From Timema cristinae (lineage: Eukaryota; Arthropoda; Insecta; Phasmatodea; Timematidae): 64,000 bases of DNA. The stretch is taken from assembly GCA_039000515.1 (NCBI GenBank), contig JBCFYV010011164.1, forward strand, positions 51,276,082 through 51,340,081, written 5' to 3'. Positions within the stretch are counted from its first letter, which is position 1; every line of letters begins with the position of its first letter. The notes beneath the pieces were generated by a model, which saw nothing but the letters and a program-made list of their open reading frames with translations, was not told the origin of the DNA and made no database searches. Below, piece by piece: positions 13,501 to 22,500 of this stretch. A program made the translations under genes and the position numbers.

Positions 13501-16500
13501 GGTGAGCTAGTCGCTCTGACCTCACTTCACTGCTGGCGTGAACTCTTATCTTTCCTGCGCTGACTGAGTGTGAGGTGAGGGGAGGGTAATCAGGTCGAAC
13601 AATGGACAAAGAAACTATCTAGGGTCTTAGAAGATAACGTGAAAAAAAACACGTTGGTTTTTATTTATAACCAAAAAAAATGTTATTTGAAACTCCACTG
13701 CAACTTATATTCGATGATAAATCACCCCGTAGCACACAACTGTATGACATGTAGTATTAGATCTATCTCACGGCGTCAGTAGTTTAAATATATATCTACT
13801 TTGTTCCCTTTATTTGATGATGATACGTCCCACAACACACAACTGTATGACATGTAGTATTAGATATATCTCACGGCGTCAGTAGTTTAAATGTATATTT
13901 ACCTTGTCCCCTTTGTTTTATGATGATACATTCCACAACACACAACTGTATGACATGTAGTATTAGATATATCTCACGGCGTCAGTAATTTAAATGTATA
14001 TTTACCTTGTCCCCTTTATTTGATGATGATACATCCCACAACACACAACTGTATGACATGTAGTATTAGCTATATCTCACGGCGTCAGTAGTTTAAATAT
14101 ATATTTACTTTGTCCCCTTTATTTGATGATGATACATCCAACAACACACAACTATGATATTTTCACGTTTCACTAGCTATTTAACCTCGTGTTGTTATTA
14201 TTGCAATATTTCGCTTGATGAATATATTTAATTTTAATATTTTATGGCTGCGTTTTGACGTATATATTTTTTATTTTTGTTTATTATTGGCTAAGCATTT
14301 AAACATTAGTTTTTTAAAGAATCCACAGTAATTTAGGGTCTTATTTGTTTTATGACATTTATATTGTTACAATTGCTGGGGGAAAAGTTTTTTAACGCAG
14401 AAAAAGTTTCGTTATTTGAGTTGTTGTAAAAACTTTATCGAATTTGATAAAACTATTTATTCCATTTATATATTTTTTCTTAGCACCGCGTCTCTACTTC
14501 CCGTTCAGACTATACGCTCATTGACAAAGTGTGTTAATTTATCGAACACTCCCTTTTCTCTGGTTGTACAAAGTCACATACACTATTGTTCGTGAAGTGT
14601 AACCAAATCAAAGGTCCTCAGTGAGAGATTCTAGTGATATACCGGTATTATTAATAATATGATGTTAGGTGATCGTAACTTATTGTTCCAATTCTGAATC
14701 AAAAATGTCAGGGTAACATAGAATATTCCACTGAAAAACCAAAATGTAAAGGTAAAGTGAACTAACATACATAATCATCACATTCTGACACTAAACTGTT
14801 AAGTACTTAAGACTAATATTCCAATCGTGATATCCAAATGTCAGGTCAAAGGTTCAACGCCCGAGGAAAAGGGTACAGTGTTCCGTAAGGTGTAAGGTTC
14901 ATGCCAGGATAGCTTAAATAATGTCAGGCACATAACACTACTAGAGGTTTATTAAATAAAAAGTGCACTCGTATACGGTCGTCATAATGATGAGTCTTGG
15001 GCTCACCCATTCCCGGCCACCGAAATGTCACGCAGTCATAGCTTAAGAAACTTTTTACTACACTCGGCAACTTCCCCCATTTCTCTAGAGCCCAACTAGC
15101 ATAACCAACTTGAATCTGCCTACTCGAGGAGGATTCCGATGACGGCATAAAGCGCCAATCAACTCGCTGATATCCACGTCACTCAAAACCACGTGATGCT
15201 TGAACATTGCTTCCAACAGAGTCAATGCTCTCCCAGTGGAATCATCATTTATGGGCCCACGTGCTGATTGCTCAGGAAATAGTGAATTTACAATTACAAT
15301 ATGACCAGTTATAGATGAACTTACAATAAAATAATTGATATCAAACTCATTTAGAGTAGCATCAATAAGTTGACAATTTCACATTGGTAAATATTCTGGT
15401 TTGTTCTAGCAGGGGCGGCCCGAGGTAAATGTAAGTCCCTGGCGGGATTGCTTTGTGGCGCCCCCCTATATAATATAGTCCATTCGCCATAGGAGTAGTG
15501 TTACTGACAGTTAGCAAAAGTTAGCAGGTATACATTCTTCATGAAGCCGTTCGCCAGACCATATGTCCCACAAAACCATTATATGTTATTTGGTTGTCAT
15601 TTTAGGCAGTCAAAGTTGACAAAGATCATTTATTTTTATTTTGACCGTTCTTTAAATATTCAGGAATCTGTCAGCTACCACATTTCCCGAGGAGATTGGA
15701 CTCTGGGAAAATATGAAAATAATCCCCAAACCTAACGTAGCTTGGGTTTGATAGGAAAATAATCTGAAGAGGAAACTCCACAAATTTTAACTATACTCCA
15801 AACGTCCTACTTCGAGATTGTAAAAAAACTGTTAGGATTACAAAGAATACTATAAGAACCTGTTTTGTAGACCTGTCTTGTACTATAAGTTTAACACTTT
15901 GACAATATGAACGGTTTACGTTATTATTGGGAAAAAAAAAAGTTTTAGGGAACCATTTTTTCAAGATGGCAAATGTATAAACCTTTTGAGAGTGGCACTA
16001 AATTATAATTTACTCACCACAAAATTATACTAATATGTAAAATGTCATGTTATTACCAAAAAGGGAACGATTGTAACTCCACTATTACACCTAGGTTGTG
16101 TTAGGTTTGGGGAGTATTTTCATATCACGACCAGGCTACGTTAGGTTAGGCTTAGCTCTGTTTGGTGCCCCCTCGAGCTAGCGCCCCGGCAGCCGCCTGA
16201 TTCGTACGGCCCTTAAGCCGCCCCTTTGTACTATCGGTATATGAACTTTAAATATACTAGTTTATCACATGCTTGTTATATTATTTAGTAGAGAGGTCGC
16301 CAACTCATGACCAGCCCGCTTCTCCGCAATGTTATATTACTATCTGCCTCTAAGAGTATTCGCACACAAAACATGCATAGCTTAACTTTGGCGTAGACTT
16401 AATTTAGAATAGCGACGAAACACTTAGAACTATTTTAAACTGTGCCATTTTTTATCACTTTAAATACTTGTCTGTCGAAATTTTAACTCTCGTGATTTAA

Positions 16501-19500
16501 TATATACTGCTGCGAATATTTCCCCGACCCACACAAACATCTGGGAGGATTAAAGTTTTTAAATATTTTAAATACTGGCCTACATTACTAACTCAAAAGC
16601 GGCAAATTTCCTCTAAACTAAATGTATCCCTTCTCCCTAGCGCGATTAACATGTTTACAGTCCGGAGGGGTAGTAAGACGCTTAACGATATGCTCCTTGT
16701 GTTTTATAGCACTCTCTCAGTCGAGCTCCGCGTGATCAATAACCCAAGGTAATGATAATTACTCCAGTATCGATTGTTGGGTTGAGTGAGTGACACACAA
16801 AGTGATGAATGACCGGTGTTCGTAAGAGAGCGACATCTATGTTGAGAGAACTCTTGTGACGTCAATTATGGGGGCATTGGTTCGTACCTCTGCGACCTTA
16901 GCCCGGAATATTATCGTTCTCGATATTTGCGACGGCCAACAAGTTGTGTTAGGGCGAAACAGTAAGCGTTGGAACAAACGAGTCCCTCATAGTCAGTTCT
17001 GGCTCTCGACTAGACAGTGTTGTTACAGGTTAACGGCGAGAGAAACCCGAGTGACGTCTACAAAGACTTCAGGTCCGCGGTGCTGAGGACCCTGGGAATG
17101 CAGGAGCCCGTGACTGCATCGGGACCTGAACAAGTGACCACAGCATCCGTGGAACCCGAGCTGGCACCTGTCCTGCGACCTGAGGGGACCCTCAGCCCGA
17201 ATACAAGGTTCCTGTGAAGGGCTTTCCACCCGTCATCTGGGTCATAGGTGTGTCATAGCGCTGTTGTATTTCTTCACCATGCTGTTATCTAGGTCTAAAC
17301 ACCACTATATCCCTCCACCATGTTGTTATCTAGGTCTAAACACCGCTATATCCCTCCACCATTCTGTTATCTAGGTCTAAACACCACTATATCCCTCCAC
17401 CATGCTGTTATATAGGTCATAGCACCACTATATCCCTCCACCATGCTGTTATCTAGGTCTAAACACCACTATATCCCTCCACCATGTTGTTATATAGGTC
17501 ATAGCACCGCTATATCCCTCCCCCATGCTGTTATCTAGGTCTAAACACCGCTATATCCCTCCACCATGCTGTTATCTAGGTCTAAACACCACTATATCCC
17601 TCCACCATGTTGTTATATAGGTCATAGCACCGCTATATCCCTCCCCCATGCTGTTATCTAGGTCTAAACACCGCTATATCCCTCCACCATGCTGTTATCT
17701 AGGTCTAAACACCACTATATCCCTCCACCATGTTGTTATATAGGTCATAGCACCGCTATATCCCTCCCCCATGCTGTTATCTAGGTCTAAACACCGCTAT
17801 ATCCCTCCACCATGCTGTTATCTAGGTCTAAACACCACTATATCCCTCCACCATGCTGTTATCTAGGTCTAAACACCACTATATCCCTCCACCATGTTGT
17901 TATATAGGTCATAGCACCGCTATATCCCTCCCCCATGCTGTTATCTAGGTCTAAACACCGCTATATCCCTCCACCATGCTGTTATCTAGGTCTAAACACC
18001 ACTATATCCCTCCACCATGTTGTTATATAGGTCATAGCACCGCTATATCCCTCCCCCATGCTGTTATCTAGGTCTAAACACCGCTATATCCCTCCACCAT
18101 GCTGTTATCTAGGTCTAAACACCACTATATCCCTCCACCATGTTGTTATATAGGTCATAGCACCGCTATATCCCTCCCCCATGCTGTTATCTAGGTCTAA
18201 ACACCGCTATATCCCTCCACCATGCTGTTATCTAGGTCTAAACACCACTATATCCCTCCACCATGCTGTTATATAGGTCATAGCACCACTATATCCCTCC
18301 ACCATGCTGTTATCTAGGTCTAAACACCACTATATCCCTCCACCATGTTGTTATATAGGTCATAGCACCGCTATATCCCTCCCCCATGCTGTTATCTAGG
18401 TCTAAACACCGCTATATCCCTCCACCATGCTGTTATCTAGGTCTAAACACCACTATATCCCTCCACCATGCTTTATATAGGTCATAGCACCGCTATATCC
18501 CTCCACCATGCTGTTATCTAGGTCTAAACACCACTATATCCCTCCACCATGTTGTTATATAGGTCATAGCACCACTATATCCCTCCACCATGCTGTTATA
18601 TAGGTCATAGCACCGCTATATCCCTCCACCATGCTGTTATCTAGGTCTAAACACCACTATATCCCTCCACCATGCTGTTATATAGGTCATAAGACACCGC
18701 TATATCCCTCCACCATGCTGTTATCTAGGTCTAAACACCACTATATCCCTCCACCATGCTGTTATTAGGTCATAACACCGCTATATCCCTCCACCATGCT
18801 GTTATCTAGGTCATAGCACCACTATATCCCTCCACCATGTTGTTATCTAGATCAAAGCTCTGCTCTATCCATCCACCATGCTGTTATATAGGTCATAGCA
18901 CCGCTATATCCCTCCACCATGCTGTTATCTAGGTCATAGCACCACTATAATCCCTCCACCATGCTGTTATATAGGTCATAGCACCGCTATATCCCTCCAC
19001 CATGCTGTTATATACGTCATAGCACCTGCTATATCCCTCCACCATGCTGTTATCTAGGTCTAAACACCACTATATCCCTCCACCATGTTGTTATATAGGT
19101 CATAGCACCGCTATATCCCTCCACCATGCTTTATCTAGATCATAGATCTGCTCTATCCATCCACCATGCTATTATCTAGGTCAGTGTTCTTCAACCGGTG
19201 GTCCGCGGACCGGTGTTGCTCCGTGATAACATTTCACCAGAATCGTGTAGCCGCTTCATGACTCGGGCACTACATTGTTGCGAGGCTAGCGGGACGCTGC
19301 ACGCGGTATTGAGTATACTGTCTGCTCGCCTCCCCCACCACTAAAAAGCTGTTTGTCCATTCACATAACGTCACAGGCCTCACCACATAACCTCCGTTAT
19401 ACAGGCGATGTGCGCAGCCACTGAATGCCACTATTGCGTCAGCTCGTCTGTCGACAACACGTCACGAAAATTCTTATTCTATCACGCTCGTGCATATTGT

Positions 19501-22500
19501 TTTCTAATATTGTGCTGTGTTATTTCGGAAAACAAGTTATTCTCTCGTAAAATTTCAAACCCTACAAAATGGAGGGAAAAAATAAAACAGCAAAACATTT
19601 TAACCTTATTTAGTAGAGGCAAGGAAAATATTAAGGATAAAAGTAGTGATGACACTGAAAGTATGCTAAGTACTAGTTTCAAGTATAGAAGAAACAAAGA
19701 AAAATAAATAAGTTGATACGTGCAATACAAACGTGCAATACAAACCAAAAGGAGAAAAGGAAACTTTGTTAGGCATTACGATAAGGAATATTTAAAGCTT
19801 GGTTTCATTGTAGCCCCTAACTGTGAACTATCGCCACGGCCTTTGTGTGTATTATGTTCCGAAATTATGTCAAATGACTCTTTGAAACCTTTCCCAAACT
19901 CTGTCATTTGCATTCGAAGCATAGAGATTTTAGTGATAAGCCACCGGACTTTTTTTTTGGAAGATTACTTGATCAAATTAACATTCAGAAAAGTCAAATG
20001 AAAATGATGAAGACTAGTGACAAGTTCGAGCGTCTTATTTAGTTGCTCTTCGAATAGCTAAAGCGCAAAAACCGTTTGCTCTCGGTCAGGAGTTAGTAAA
20101 GCCTTACATCTTGGATGTCGTAAGATAAATGTTGGGTCCTCAAGCCTATAAGAAACTAGAGGCTATACATACCACTTTCGGACATCACCATTCAGAGGAG
20201 AATTATTGATATGGCCACCGATATTGAAAAGCAAGTTGTGGAGGGGATAAAGAAACCTAGATGTTTGGCGATTCAACTTGCTGAATCAACTGACGTGAGT
20301 AGCCAGCTATCCTACTTTGCTTCGTGAGGTTTAGTGAAGATGAAGACTTAAGGGAAGAACTTCTTTGTTGCTTTGACTTACCCGGACGGACCACTACGAT
20401 GCAACCACGTATATCAAATTTGATACAAGGAAACAGTAGCAGATGTCGCACGAATTATAAATTGTAATTTTACAACATTAGATTTAATAAATAAAATACT
20501 ATGTAGGTGTTCATTGGTTTTTATTTCTGTCTTAGCCGTCAACCGGTCCTATTTTCTCAAGTCTGCAGCTCTTAAAAGGTTGAAGAACGTTGATCTAGGT
20601 CATAGCACTGATATACCCCCCACTATGCTGTTCTATGTGTCACAGTCTCGTGTGTCTGTGTCCCAGGGGGGCCAGGGAGCAACAAGGCTGCACTCTGTCA
20701 GAAGGCGGTCCGTCAGAGCACAGGCTGGGTCCACTGTAGTGTGGGGCGAATGTTGAGGACAACTGCAGAGACCACAGACCCCAGACAGAGCAATGACTCT
20801 CAACTGGTCCGTGCCGCCATCACAGCGGGAGACATGGTACCACCAGGTGTAGTTAGTGCCGCCATCACAGCGGGAGACATGGGACCCCAGGTGAGTTAGT
20901 GCCGCCATCACAGCGGGAGACATGGTACCCCAGGTGAGTTAGTGCCGCCATCACAGTGGGAGACATGGTACCCCAGGTGAGTTAGTGCCGCCATCACAGC
21001 GGGAGACATGGTACCCCAGGTGAGTTAGTGCCGCCATCACAGGGGAGACATGGTACCCCAGGTGAGTTAGTGCCGCCATCACAGCGGGAGACATGGTACC
21101 CCAGGTGAGTTAGTGCCGCCATCACAGCGGGAGACATGGTACCCCAGGTGAGTTAGTGCCGCCATCACTGGATGACATGTAACCGCACCAGTGACTTAGT
21201 GCCCCATCACCTGATAATCTTGACACTTGTAGAGGGCCTCAGATTGGACCAACAGATCGGCTCAGCGGTAGATCTCAGATGAGGAACTGACCCTCAGGGA
21301 ACCATGAACCTGGTGCCTCTGAGTTCGAGACCAAGGTAGGTTGTAGCCTTTTATCGGCGTGTTCAAGTTTGCGTAGTTCTGGGAAAGGTTCATACATAGA
21401 CACCAGATATCTCAGCAGGGGAAGTTGAAACACTTATTCAAGATTATATAGACCCATATATCCCGTTTTTATGACGCAAGTATTTGTATTTTTTTAAACT
21501 GCTGGGTTAAAATGGGGTATGTGAACTACTATTGGCACCATTTTTAGAAATGCAAGAGTTTACATTGTTAGAAATGCAGGAGTTTACATTGTTAGAAATG
21601 CAGGAATTTACATTGTTAGAAATGGAGAAATTTACATTGTTTGAGATACAGGAGTTTATATTGCTAGAAATGCAGATTACATTGTTAGAAATGCAGAAGT
21701 TTACATAGTTAGAAATGCAGGAGTTTACATTGTTAGAAATGGAGAAGTTTACATTGTTTGAGATACAGGAGTGTATATTGCTAGAAATGCAGATTACATT
21801 GTTATAAATGCAGAAGTTTACATAGTTAGAAATGCAGGAGTTTACATTGTTAGAAATGCAGGAATTTACATTGTTAGAAATTCAGGAGTTTACATTGTTA
21901 GAAATGCAGGAGTTTACTTTATTAGAAATGCAGTAGTTTATTTTAATCGTCTTTCCGTTTGGTTTGAACTCTCGTTTTAATTCAACAAACTATCAAGGGT
22001 TCGTTACTAGCGACATCTTGCAACTGCTTCAAACGTAACGCACGAGTTTCAAAATTGTTAACGTGATTTCCTTTCGATAAAATCCTAAATATAACTAAAT
22101 TGTGATATAAAATTAAACAAATTTTATTTTAATACAAGATTTAGTTATTGTTTCGGGAAGATGAAGTATAAAAAAACTAATGTTATGAAATTACTTATAA
22201 AATTTTGACTTTCCAAGTGTATTGTAGTAAAAACATTAAAATTATGCTTCTGTTAATTTTTTAAAATTTCTTTCATGGATTGTCGGGAGTCAAACTACCC
22301 CAAAAACAAGTCCACCAGTGCTCGCAGCTTTGCAGATTGTTTGTTGTCTTACACAATCGGCCATGTTGAATAGGTAGTTCCTACTTTGCAAACTACAAAT
22401 ACTCACTAAACAATAGTGATCAATAATATGACAATAGCAACATTTATTTCTAAATACAAAGTAACTATTCCAATTTGACATTTCAGTTTGGTGGCCATTT

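Noticed and set aside
19482..19748. Minus-strand hydrophobic frame over the hAT element
   Set aside because: It is the antisense shadow of AT-rich transposon sequence.
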